Shown here: positions 1 through 5,530 of the stretch, one piece after another
Numbering within the stretch: position 1 is the stretch's first letter
Layout of the letters: each line of letters begins with the position of its first letter
Assembly (NCBI GenBank): GCA_031285575.1
Contig: JAITVX010000188.1
Location: 1-5,973 of the forward strand
From: Bacteroidales bacterium
GTDB lineage: Bacteria > Bacteroidota > Bacteroidia > Bacteroidales > VadinHA17
Length of the DNA: 5,973 bases
Direction of reading: 5' to 3'
Position numbers and translations under genes: made by a program
Notes under the pieces: generated by a model
Databases searched by the model: none
What the model was told of the DNA's origin: nothing
Seen by the model: only the letters and a program-made list of their open reading frames with translations

Positions 1-138
1 AGTGTAAAACTGTTTGTTGAAGGCTACCGCATACCCAAGCCGGTGAGCCGCTACAGGGAGGGCGCCTGTGCTCCCTTTACTGTATGGGATGAAGGTGCCC
101 GGCAATACTGGGGTGAAGATATTAACGTAACCATATAA
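1..138 (+). CDS. C-terminal end of an unrecognised phage gene (partial)
   Basis: Frame 1 is open from the first base for 45 codons and ends with TAA at 136-138, ten bases before the next start, on the same strand and with similar codon use. The visible tail is mixed and aromatic, with Pro and Arg in the middle (RIPKPVSRYREG) and an acidic, Trp-containing end (WDEGARQYWGEDINVTI). I recognise no domain, and the start lies outside the window. Its position just upstream of the GemA-like gene makes it a member of the same early phage operon. It could be the end of a small accessory protein or of a larger one; the sequence does not say which. Confidence 0.6.
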   Translation, partial: SVKLFVEGYRIPKPVSRYREGACAPFTVWDEGARQYWGEDINVTI

Positions 139-148
139 ATATAAGGAC

Positions 149-592
149 ATGACCCGTAACTACAGAAAGTTTTACGCATTGCTGAAGCGGCTGCCCGGTG
201 CAGACAAGGAGTCTTTTGTCATGCAGTTTACCGATAACCGCACCGACAGTCTGCATGCGATGCACAACAGCGAGTTTCAGACCATGCTTGCCATTATGGA
301 GGGCCGTACAGAGACAGTTCAAAGCCCCAAGTCCGCTGAGTGCGACGTTTGGCGCAAGCGCCTTATGGCAGCCATAGGCGGGTGGCTAAGGGCAATGAAC
401 AGACAGCAGAACGCCGGCATAATAAAGGCCATAGCCTGCCAGGCGGCAAAAGTTGACAAAAGGCAGTTCAACAGCATACCGCTCGAAAGGCTAAGGTCGC
501 TTTACAATGCTTTTCTGAAAGCATCGAAAGACATGAAAGCCGTTGAAAAGCTTACTGCCGAAGAGATTGACCTTTTAACATTAACCAATTAA
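149..592 (+). CDS. GemA-like (Mu gp16 / DUF1018-type) phage early protein
   Basis: This is a 147-aa, mostly helical, basic protein. The layout resembles the Mu gp16/GemA family: an N-terminal block that counts off a conserved helix (residues 5-50, ending EFQTMLAIME), a spacer, a 'WRKRLMAAIGGWLRAM' block (68-83) and a C-terminal block 'FNSIPLERLRSLYNAFLK' (107-124) that matches the 'L..L....W' end of the family. GemA of Mu is an early protein reported to affect host gene expression and DNA topology; its exact role is not settled. The start at 149 is favoured by an AAGGA-like site about 5 bases upstream, one of the few SD-like leaders here. It lies 10 bases after the previous gene and 13 before the next. 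The family call comes from recalled architecture, not a search; a generic Bacteroidota phage protein of the same fold is the main alternative. Confidence 0.55.
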   Translation: MTRNYRKFYALLKRLPGADKESFVMQFTDNRTDSLHAMHNSEFQTMLAIMEGRTETVQSPKSAECDVWRKRLMAAIGGWLRAMNRQQNAGIIKAIACQAAKVDKRQFNSIPLERLRSLYNAFLKASKDMKAVEKLTAEEIDLLTLTN

Positions 593-605
593 TACTTAAA
601 AAAAC

Positions 606-848
606 ATGGAAAAGATGACGGTAAAACCGACAGCGGGACTGACACTCCCCGAACAGATAGAGGTGCTTGAACACGAGACAGGCACAAAGAAGAAACTGAT
701 ATCCGAACGCGAACGGTGGCTTGGCGACCCGGTGAACAAAATGAAATCGACCTATATGGCCATCGTTGCCGATACTGCTCTGCATGAAGACGAACTTCAT
801 GTCATGGAAGAGAAACTTGCAGGCCTGAAGGCTGTAAATATAAACTAA
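606..848 (+). CDS. Small charged phage protein, unknown function
   Basis: This 80-aa ORF begins at an ATG preceded by an A-rich stretch (AAAAAAC), the usual look of a Bacteroidota start. Residues 12-40 and 55-75 are rich in Glu, Lys and Leu and read as two amphipathic helices separated by a 'WLGDPVNKM' turn, so a small helical hairpin or coiled-coil dimer is likely. There is no signal peptide, membrane segment or recognised motif. It sits between the GemA-like gene and the DUF3164 gene with gaps of 13 and 17 bases, so it is almost certainly co-transcribed with both. I do not recognise its family. Confidence 0.7.
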   Translation: MEKMTVKPTAGLTLPEQIEVLEHETGTKKKLISERERWLGDPVNKMKSTYMAIVADTALHEDELHVMEEKLAGLKAVNIN

Positions 849-865
849 TTAAAAATTATCATGTT

Positions 866-1552
866 ATGGAACAGACAAAGAATGACATCAGCCGGTTAAG
901 TGTTGAAGAACTGAGGAAGGAACTTGAGCGCAGGGAAGCCGAAGCAAAGGAAGCGAGGCTCATTGCTCGTGAACGCTACGAAAGGGAGCGCAATGCGCTC
1001 GTTACCGACTTGATGGCCGACGCAGTGTGGCTTGAAAACAAAATGAAAGTATTCAAGTCCGGGGCTCTTGCACGGCTTAACGGGTTCCGACAGCTTGCCC
1101 TTGAATATGGCGAGATACGGAGCAACTCTAAGGGTGGTTTTCTTTTGAGGCACAGTGAGACGCAGGAGGTGGTGTCGTTAGACCGCAACACGGTACCCGA
1201 ATATGACGAGCGCGCTTCGCTGGCCGAACAGCTTCTGAAGGAGTTTCTTGAAGAGAAGGTAAAGAAGCGCGACAAGCAGACCTACCGTACCATTTCGGCG
1301 CTTATGGAGCGCAACAAGAAAGGCGACTATACGCCTTCGCGCATTGCATCGCTGCTGAAGATACGGGATAACTACGACGATGAGAAGTGGGTAAAGGCCA
1401 TGCAGCTGTTTGAAGAGAGCTTCCAGGTGCGCGACATCAGCTACTCGGTAAGCTTCTACCGCAAGGATACCATGGGCAAAGACCAGGCGTTGTGCCTCAC
1501 GTTTGCCAGCCTGCCTGTTGACAGCGTTGATGAAGAAGCGGAACAGGAATAA
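866..1552 (+). CDS. DUF3164 family protein of Mu-like phages
   Basis: This 228-aa protein fits the DUF3164 family, found mostly in the early region of Mu-like transposable phages. It opens with a Glu/Arg-rich coiled coil (residues 8-45), followed by the conserved core: a helix with 'MADAVWLENKMKVFKSGALA' (50-69), then 'RQLALEYGE', then a beta-rich 'GGFLLRHSETQEVVSLDRN' region (about 92-110), a helix leading to 'SLAEQLLKEFLEEKVKK', and a C-terminal 'SRIASLLKIRDNYDDEKWVKAM' stretch ending in a beta strand segment 'DISYSVSFYRKD'. Members of this family elsewhere share the order 'core helix - short beta region - GxxxRLLxLRRLxIDDPRWxxAM'. Function is unknown. Start: 866 is chosen over an out-of-frame ATG at 861. 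The acidic tail (DEEAEQE) runs up to TAA, 10 bases before the next gene. This is the strongest evidence for a Mu-like phage. Confidence 0.85.
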   Translation: MEQTKNDISRLSVEELRKELERREAEAKEARLIARERYERERNALVTDLMADAVWLENKMKVFKSGALARLNGFRQLALEYGEIRSNSKGGFLLRHSETQEVVSLDRNTVPEYDERASLAEQLLKEFLEEKVKKRDKQTYRTISALMERNKKGDYTPSRIASLLKIRDNYDDEKWVKAMQLFEESFQVRDISYSVSFYRKDTMGKDQALCLTFASLPVDSVDEEAEQE

Positions 1553-1562
1553 CCGGGGTGGC

Positions 1563-1931
1563 ATGACACGCGAATATCAGTATATAGAGCTTGTTTGCCG
1601 TGGTATGAGGCTGCCTGTTTCCGGGGTATTGTCGAGGTCGCGCAAACATGAGCTGTGCGAAGCGAGGCAGGTGTGCAGTTATGTTCTTGCAAGGCATATG
1701 GCGATGCCATATACACAAATTGCATGCCTGCTTAACTACAGGAGCCACGCTTCGCCATGGAGGGATTTCAGGGAGGTAACGAAATTTCTCGGTTTCGACA
1801 GGGATTTTATTGAAAGGGTAAAACCTGTTTTGCATGAAGCTGAGATGCTTGCAGAGCATTTTAAGGCGGAAGCATGTTTTGACGACACATACGATATATT
1901 CGACTTCTACAGTGAAGCGGCATTTGTGTAA
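1563..1931 (+). CDS. DnaA domain IV-like DNA-binding protein without ATPase
   Basis: This is a 122-aa protein. Residues 22-75 look like the C-terminal helix-turn-helix domain of DnaA: 'SRSRKHELCEARQVCSYVLAR' aligns with the DnaA 'S.KRE.VEARQIAMYL.R' helix, 'MPYTQIACLL' with the 'LSL.EIG..FG' helix, and 'NYRSHASPWRDFREV' with the 'GGRDHSTVLHA...V' recognition helix. Arg60 and His62 of the R-x-H signature are kept, but the usual Gly and Asp are lost and Val/Leu positions are replaced by Pro-Trp. No Walker A or B motif precedes it, so it can bind DNA at most, not drive initiation by itself. Residues 78-122 form a helical, acidic tail. The ATG at 1563 is preferred to the in-frame ATG at 1503, which lies inside the DUF3164 gene. 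A phage regulator or origin-binding helper is plausible; a Trp-repressor-like fold is the alternative. Confidence 0.65.
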   Translation: MTREYQYIELVCRGMRLPVSGVLSRSRKHELCEARQVCSYVLARHMAMPYTQIACLLNYRSHASPWRDFREVTKFLGFDRDFIERVKPVLHEAEMLAEHFKAEACFDDTYDIFDFYSEAAFV

Positions 1932-1969
1932 CCGGCTGTAAATATTTAAGAAACGTAAAAAGATATGTA

Positions 1970-2281
1970 ATGAACAACGAACTGAAAGAAAAAATGCAGC
2001 AGGCGGCGAAAGAATACGCATCTTTTCCGGCAGACGCTCATATAAAAAAAGCCAAATACATAGTAGAATCTCAAAGCCGTGATTTTATTGCCGGCGCATC
2101 TGCCATGTACTCCGAACTCGCCCCGCTTGTGGAATGGGTAAGCGTGGAAGACAGGCTGCCGGAAGAAGGTGAGTTGATTTTATGGAAGAACAAATACAAA
2201 CTTGTAAGTGTAGTGGACGAGTGGAATAACAGTTATAAGGAATTTTATCATATTACCCACTGGCGCAAAATAGAGTTATGA
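1970..2281 (+). CDS. DUF551 domain protein
   Basis: This is a 103-aa protein. The C-terminal half carries the DUF551 signature: 'WVSVEDRLPEEGELIL' (56-71), a variable beta-strand core, and a closing 'ITHWRKIEL' (95-103), matching the family pattern 'WISVEDRLPEEGE-VL ... THWMPLPEPP'. The N-terminal half has a helix with 'FIAGASAMYSEL', which in many phage proteins of this type precedes the DUF551 part. DUF551 proteins are short, common in phages of Gram-negative hosts and of unknown function. Its stop overlaps the radical SAM start by 4 bases (ATGA, 2278-2281), so translation of the two is probably coupled. The leader is A-rich (AAAAAGATATGTA), and a 38-base gap separates it from the upstream gene. 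Confidence 0.8.
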   Translation: MNNELKEKMQQAAKEYASFPADAHIKKAKYIVESQSRDFIAGASAMYSELAPLVEWVSVEDRLPEEGELILWKNKYKLVSVVDEWNNSYKEFYHITHWRKIEL

Positions 2282-3108
2282 AAATAATCCGAGTATTCCC
2301 CCGTCAGACCAATGCAACGCCCACCGATGAAGATGTGCGCATAAACGCGCCCCCTTCTCTTTTTGACGAAGCGGACGAAGTACATATATCCGTTGCGTTT
2401 ACGTGGGATATTCCGCAGGCTGAATTTCTTTACAGCCAGTGGAGCAATGCGGGATTTAATACCAAAATGGGCGGTCCGGCTTTCAATGAAAAAGGCGGCG
2501 ATTTTATCCCCGGAATGTACCTGAAGAAAGGCTATGTGATAACCTCCCGCGGCTGCAATAATAATTGCTGGTTTTGCAGTGTTCCCAGGCGTGAGGGCAA
2601 CGAATTAAGGGAGCTGCCGATAACAGCCGGATGGAACATACTTGATGATAATCTGCTCGCCTGTTCTGAAAGCCATAAAAGCGCTGTTTTTGAGATGCTG
2701 AAACGGCAAGCATATCGCCCGCAGTTTACAGGCGGTCTGGAAGCAAAGATACTGACAAAAAAAGATGCTGCAAGGCTTTTTGAACTGAAGCCGGTAACAA
2801 TGTTTTTTGCATACGACGAACCGGCGGACTACGAGCCGTTGATTGAGGCGGGGAAACTGTTGCGGCAGGCAGGTTTTAAGAGCTCAAACCACCAGGCGCG
2901 CTGCTATGTGCTTTGCGGATACAGGGGCGACACTTTTGATAAGGCTGAAAGGCGTATGTATCAGGCATGGGAAGCCGGTTTCTTTCCCTTTGCGATGCTT
3001 TACAGGGATTTCAAAGGCGAGTACAAGCAGGATTGGAAACAGTTTCAGCGGCAGTGGGCAAACCCTTTTATTACAGCAACAAAACTGAAAGAAAGAGCAA
3101 TAGCATGA
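2278..3108 (+). CDS. Phage-type radical SAM protein
   Basis: This 276-aa protein has a textbook CX3CX2C cluster, Cys93, Cys97 and Cys100 (GCNNNCWFCSVP), that should ligate a [4Fe-4S] cluster used to split S-adenosylmethionine. Other radical SAM landmarks follow: 'ITAGWNILDDNLLACS' (115-130), 'FTGGLEAKILT' (150-160) and 'RCYVLCGYRGDTFDKAERRM' (208-227). The N-terminal part (about 1-90) holds the usual 'VHISVAFTWD' and 'GGPAF...GDFIPGMYLKKG' segments of a widespread group of phage radical SAM proteins, and the length is normal for that group. It lacks the C-terminal TRAM domain of MiaB and any visible second Cys cluster. The substrate is unknown. It overlaps the upstream DUF551 gene and the downstream MTase-like gene by 4 bases each, which argues for a shared pathway with the latter. 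QueE-like 7-deazaguanine enzymes use a different Cys spacing or insert, so they are unlikely. Confidence 0.88.
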   Translation: MKIIRVFPRQTNATPTDEDVRINAPPSLFDEADEVHISVAFTWDIPQAEFLYSQWSNAGFNTKMGGPAFNEKGGDFIPGMYLKKGYVITSRGCNNNCWFCSVPRREGNELRELPITAGWNILDDNLLACSESHKSAVFEMLKRQAYRPQFTGGLEAKILTKKDAARLFELKPVTMFFAYDEPADYEPLIEAGKLLRQAGFKSSNHQARCYVLCGYRGDTFDKAERRMYQAWEAGFFPFAMLYRDFKGEYKQDWKQFQRQWANPFITATKLKERAIA

Positions 3109-3875
3109 AAATATTGAAAATCCTTGTAGCCTGTGAATACAGCGGCATTGTTCGCGATGCCTTTGAAGATGCCGGCTGGGATGCTTGGAGCTGCGACATC
3201 CTGCCCACCGAAAGCCAGCAGACTAAAGCGTCGGGGAAGCATGTTGTTGAAGATGTTTTACATTTATTATATGGAAGAAATTTCTTCATAGATTTTGTAG
3301 AGGGATGTAGATTTCCTGAAGAAGACCTTGAAAAAGACGAAGAATATCAGCAAGCCAAAAGGATTCCTGAAAATTGGGATTTACTAATCGGCCACCCGCC
3401 CTGCACCTATTTAAGTTTTGCATATACAGGCAAAGAACGCTATTCTACCGAACGCCTGCAGGAAAAGATAAACGCCTATCAGTTCTTTCTCGACTTGTGG
3501 AACGCACCGGTAGAACATATCTGCCTCGAAAACCCGATGGGCTACGTACACACAGGATTGCTGCCATACACACAGATAGTAGAGCCGTACTATTTCGGGC
3601 ACAACTACAAAAAGAAAACATGCCTGTGGCTCAAAAACCTGCCGAAGTTGCAATACAGTTTAACCGATAACCTGTTTGAGAAAAAGACGGCACAGGAGCC
3701 GACACACTTATTCATCAATTACGGTTATTCAAGGAAAAGGAACCCGCCTAAATTGCCTTCTATTTGCAAACCGTTTGCAGATAAAAAAGAAAAATCAAAA
3801 TTCCACAAAGGCGTAGCCCGCGCCATGGCGCAGCAATGGACGGAACACATTAATCAATTACGAATTAAAAATTAA
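3105..3875 (+). CDS. C5-cytosine methyltransferase-like phage protein
   Basis: This is a 256-aa protein. It opens with a Rossmann strand and SAM-binding loop 'ILVACEYSGIVRDAF' (6-20), followed by 'DAWSCDILPTES' (26-37), which would provide the motif II acid. 'DLLIGHPPCTYLS' (92-104) contains the PPC loop with a candidate catalytic Cys100, and 'HICLENPMGYV' (138-148) has the ENx motif, here ENP rather than the ENV of true C5 methyltransferases. The end 'GVARAMAQQWTEHI' matches the family C-terminal helix. It belongs to a large phage family often labelled DNA cytosine methyltransferase, but it has no obvious target-recognition domain and is short, so DNA methylation is not proven. The ATG at 3105 overlaps the radical SAM stop by 4 bases; the longer in-frame start at 2967 lies inside the radical SAM gene. 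An AT-rich insert codes residues 52-90. Confidence 0.78.
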   Translation: MKILKILVACEYSGIVRDAFEDAGWDAWSCDILPTESQQTKASGKHVVEDVLHLLYGRNFFIDFVEGCRFPEEDLEKDEEYQQAKRIPENWDLLIGHPPCTYLSFAYTGKERYSTERLQEKINAYQFFLDLWNAPVEHICLENPMGYVHTGLLPYTQIVEPYYFGHNYKKKTCLWLKNLPKLQYSLTDNLFEKKTAQEPTHLFINYGYSRKRNPPKLPSICKPFADKKEKSKFHKGVARAMAQQWTEHINQLRIKN

Positions 3876-3880
3876 TAGAT

Positions 3881-4294
3881 ATGAAACTAAATGAACTGCG
3901 TGATAAAATTCACGAAAATGCAAAAGCGAAAGGTTTTTACAACGTTGAGAACGAAGTAAATCAGTTTGGTATTAACAATCGAACCGTCATCAAACACGCT
4001 TTTTTTGCTCAAAAAATCGCTCTGATACATTCGGAAGCGAGCGAGGCTTTAGAGGCCGACAGGAAAAGGAGATATACACCCACGAATATCTCCTTAAACG
4101 GGCCGGATTTTGGAGACTGGAGCACTCAAAAATTTGAAATTCTCATCAAAAACACAGTCGAAGATGAGCTTTCGGATGTCATTATACGTGTTCTCGATCT
4201 TTGCGGTTATCTTGGAATAGATGTTGAAAAGCACGTAGAATTGAAAATGAGATATAACGAATCGAGAGGGTATAAACACGGTAAAGATTATTAA
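3881..4294 (+). CDS. MazG-like nucleoside triphosphate pyrophosphohydrolase
   Basis: This 137-aa protein has the MazG/all-alpha NTP pyrophosphatase pattern ExxE...ExxD: Glu52 and Glu55 in 'HSEASEALEA' (50-59) and Glu96 with Asp99 in 'VEDELSDVIIRVLDL' (93-107). These residues bind Mg2+ in the family. The C-terminal 'KMRYNESRGYKHGKDY' is the usual basic end of short phage MazG proteins. The enzyme would cleave nucleoside triphosphates to monophosphates and pyrophosphate, removing damaged or unwanted nucleotides; phage versions have also been proposed to lower (p)ppGpp. Residues 62-90, between the two motif pairs, are a polar loop with 'FGDWSTQKFE'. It lies 5 bases after the MTase-like gene and 2 before the next gene. 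Base composition is clearly AT-richer than in the 149-1552 block, which suggests a separate origin. Confidence 0.85.
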   Translation: MKLNELRDKIHENAKAKGFYNVENEVNQFGINNRTVIKHAFFAQKIALIHSEASEALEADRKRRYTPTNISLNGPDFGDWSTQKFEILIKNTVEDELSDVIIRVLDLCGYLGIDVEKHVELKMRYNESRGYKHGKDY

Positions 4295-4296
4295 TT

Positions 4297-4581
4297 ATGC
4301 AACTCAACAAATTTTTAGAAAAGTTTCTGCCGGATTATGGCGTACTGTTAATTAAGGAAGATGTAAATCTTATGGATGAGCACAGGATGTTTAATGAAAG
4401 ACATTTTACGGTAGCCCTGCAAAACTTCACCGACAGGCTTTGTGAAAAGCAACGGGAAAATTGTGCATCTATAATTACAGAGCGTATTGATGACAATGAA
4501 GCCGAGCCGTTTGAAGACGGTTTGTATGTAACAAGTTGTGATATGTTTGAAGCCGAACAGCCCAATATCGACCAACTATGA
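4297..4581 (+). CDS. Phage hypothetical protein
   Basis: This 94-aa acidic protein starts at an ATG just 2 bases after the MazG stop. It has two parts: a helical region (1-60) with 'FTVALQNFTDRLCEKQRENC' at about 37-56, and an acidic C-terminal region (60-94) with 'DDNEAEPFEDGLYVTSCDMFEAEQPNIDQL' whose end looks disordered. The 'LCEKQRE-CA' pattern recurs in uncharacterised Bacteroidota phage proteins; I cannot assign a function. It has three Cys but no clear metal-binding motif. The stop overlaps the next start by 4 bases (ATGA, 4578-4581), a coupling that suggests the two proteins are made together. Confidence 0.75.
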   Translation: MQLNKFLEKFLPDYGVLLIKEDVNLMDEHRMFNERHFTVALQNFTDRLCEKQRENCASIITERIDDNEAEPFEDGLYVTSCDMFEAEQPNIDQL

Positions 4582-4976
4582 CAAGACAAAAATTAAGACA
4601 TGATTATGAGAACGCCTGTAATGCGTATCTGAAAGCCTTTTGCAGTAAGCACGGCTACGACTGTGAAGATGCAAAAAACAGCTGGACAGGCGGCAAGGTT
4701 GGAACAATTGCCGATGTTGCAGACCAGTATGTTGATATGGAAGTAATCACAACCGATATAGATATGGATGTTCCGAAAGGCGAGTTCCTGAAATGGTACG
4801 ACTACTGTCTCGAGCTCGGCATGCTTGGCATAACATCAACCCCCAACTATTCCTCTTGGGTACGTGGCTGTCCGCGAAAATCGGAAGCGGAAATTGAGGA
4901 GATAAGGCAGGCAAGGCAGAGGATAGAGGATGCAAAAGCAATCTTTGAGGCGATATTAAAAAAACAGCAGGTATGA
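4578..4976 (+). CDS. Phage hypothetical protein with 'KWYDY...PRKSE' motifs
   Basis: This 132-aa protein resembles a set of uncharacterised Bacteroidota phage and prophage proteins. It has an N-terminal helix (4-24), a 'SWTGGKVGTIADVADQYVDM' segment (35-54), an acidic strand 'VITTDIDMDVP' (56-66), a core 'EFLKWYDYCLELGMLGI' (69-85), then 'WVRGCPRKSEAEIEEIRQ' (94-111) leading into a long C-terminal coiled coil (103-130) rich in Glu, Arg and Lys. It has no membrane segment and no catalytic motif that I recognise. Function is unknown. It is coupled on both sides: it overlaps the upstream gene by 4 bases and the downstream HTH gene by 4 bases (4973-4976). Confidence 0.75.
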   Translation: MTRQKLRHDYENACNAYLKAFCSKHGYDCEDAKNSWTGGKVGTIADVADQYVDMEVITTDIDMDVPKGEFLKWYDYCLELGMLGITSTPNYSSWVRGCPRKSEAEIEEIRQARQRIEDAKAIFEAILKKQQV

Positions 4977-5173
4977 AAAATCAATTACAGATAGCTCCCC
5001 GCCATCGTCTTACGGTTATACTGGAAGCATTACCCCGCGGCGCACAGGCGCATATTGCCCGTCGTTGCAGATGCAGCCCCAAAACAGTGAGCAATGTGCT
5101 TAACGGCAAGCAGAACCAGCATACCGATTTGGCAAGGAATATAATCCGCTGTGCGGAAGCGTTGATAAAATAA
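4973..5173 (+). CDS. Small HTH DNA-binding protein (Cro/XRE-like)
   Basis: This is a 66-aa basic protein. Residues 24-46 read as a helix-turn-helix: 'AQAHIARRCRCSPKTVSNVL' has the usual A-x-x-x-G/C turn and 'TVSNVLNGK' is the classic end of the recognition helix in XRE/Cro and LacI-type regulators. The remainder (about 50-66) is an amphipathic helix suitable for dimerisation. The protein is only the binding domain, with no sensor part, so it may act as a phage repressor-like or antirepressor-type regulator. Its last position in the coupled run, directly before the AT-rich gap at 5174-5221, makes control of the downstream genes plausible. The start overlaps the previous stop by 4 bases. Confidence 0.7.
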   Translation: MKNQLQIAPRHRLTVILEALPRGAQAHIARRCRCSPKTVSNVLNGKQNQHTDLARNIIRCAEALIK

Positions 5174-5221
5174 ATTTTTAACAAATATTATTCAATATCT
5201 TATTTAATTAAAAACTCAAGC
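5174..5221. promoter_or_regulatory. AT-rich intergenic gap with a 7-bp inverted repeat
   Basis: This is the longest gene-free gap inside the gene run apart from 5531-5592, and it is almost all A and T. TTTTTAA (5175-5181) and TTAAAAA (5208-5214) form a perfect 7-bp inverted repeat with a 26-bp spacer, which could be an operator for the neighbouring HTH protein or just AT-rich chance. I see no TAnnTTTG -7 element, so a Bacteroides-type promoter here is not supported. It does mark a break in the otherwise tight gene run. Confidence 0.25.
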
Positions 5222-5530
5222 ATGATGAAAATAATCTACAATAATTTTTTGCCGTTGCCAGGTTTTTATGCAATGGTATTTTTCGGAGTCATACTCGCCC
5301 GTAAGAAGTACAGGCCGCTGCCGGAACGCACCCTTAACCATGAAGCCATACACGCGGCGCAGGCCGCAGAGTGCGGCGGGTGGATACTGTTTTATCTCCG
5401 CTACCTGTGGCTGTGGATACAATATGGCTACGGCAACAACCCCTTTGAGCGCGAAGCATACGAATACGCCGGTTACGGCAGCTACCTGCTGTCGCGAATA
5501 TCCTTTGCATGGAAAAAATATATAAAATAA
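5222..5530 (+). CDS. Small HExxH metallopeptidase-like membrane-associated protein
   Basis: This 102-aa protein carries a perfect HExxH: His40-Glu41-Ala-Ile-His44 in 'LNHEAIHAAQ', and downstream 'FEREAYEYAG' (75-84) places Glu76/Glu78 where gluzincin-like zinc proteins have their third ligand. The pattern resembles a family of short Bacteroidota proteins with 'NHE-IH-AQ ... FEREAY'. Two hydrophobic stretches, 12-26 (an N-terminal membrane anchor or signal-like helix) and 54-69 (Trp and Tyr rich), suggest membrane attachment, with the metal site near the surface. Peptidase activity is not shown by the sequence; a structural metal site or another hydrolase is possible. Two tandem ATGs (5222 and 5225) offer equal starts; the one at 5222 is used. 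Its 3' end overlaps a possible 26-aa ORF. In phages it could serve in lysis or in modifying the host envelope, but this is speculation. Confidence 0.7.
   Translation: MMKIIYNNFLPLPGFYAMVFFGVILARKKYRPLPERTLNHEAIHAAQAAECGGWILFYLRYLWLWIQYGYGNNPFEREAYEYAGYGSYLLSRISFAWKKYIK

Noticed and set aside
1503..1562. N-terminal extension of the DnaA-like protein to ATG 1503
   Set aside because: It overlaps the DUF3164 tail and adds a low-complexity basic stretch; ATG 1563 begins 10 bases after the previous stop.
1497..2021. 174-aa ORF on the minus strand, and other minus-strand ORFs (for example 976-1275, 1178-1564, 3045-3289)
   Set aside because: They lie opposite strongly supported genes with recognisable families, have Cys/Ser/Leu-rich shadow composition, and would run against the otherwise uniform + strand operon.
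2843..3088. 81-aa + strand ORF in another frame inside the radical SAM gene, and a 98-aa ORF at 3374-3670 inside the MTase-like gene
   Set aside because: Both sit entirely inside genes with clear motifs and show Arg/Thr/Leu-rich out-of-frame composition with no domain.
2967..3104. N-terminal extension of the MTase-like protein to ATG 2967
   Set aside because: The extra 46 residues are an out-of-frame reading of the radical SAM C-terminus; the family start 'MKILKILVACEYSG' at 3105 forms an ATGA overlap.
4521..4549. TTTG...TATGTTTG promoter-like match inside the gene at 4297-4581
   Set aside because: The match to the -7 consensus is exact but the spacing (17 bases) is short and it lies fully within coding sequence, where such motifs occur by chance.
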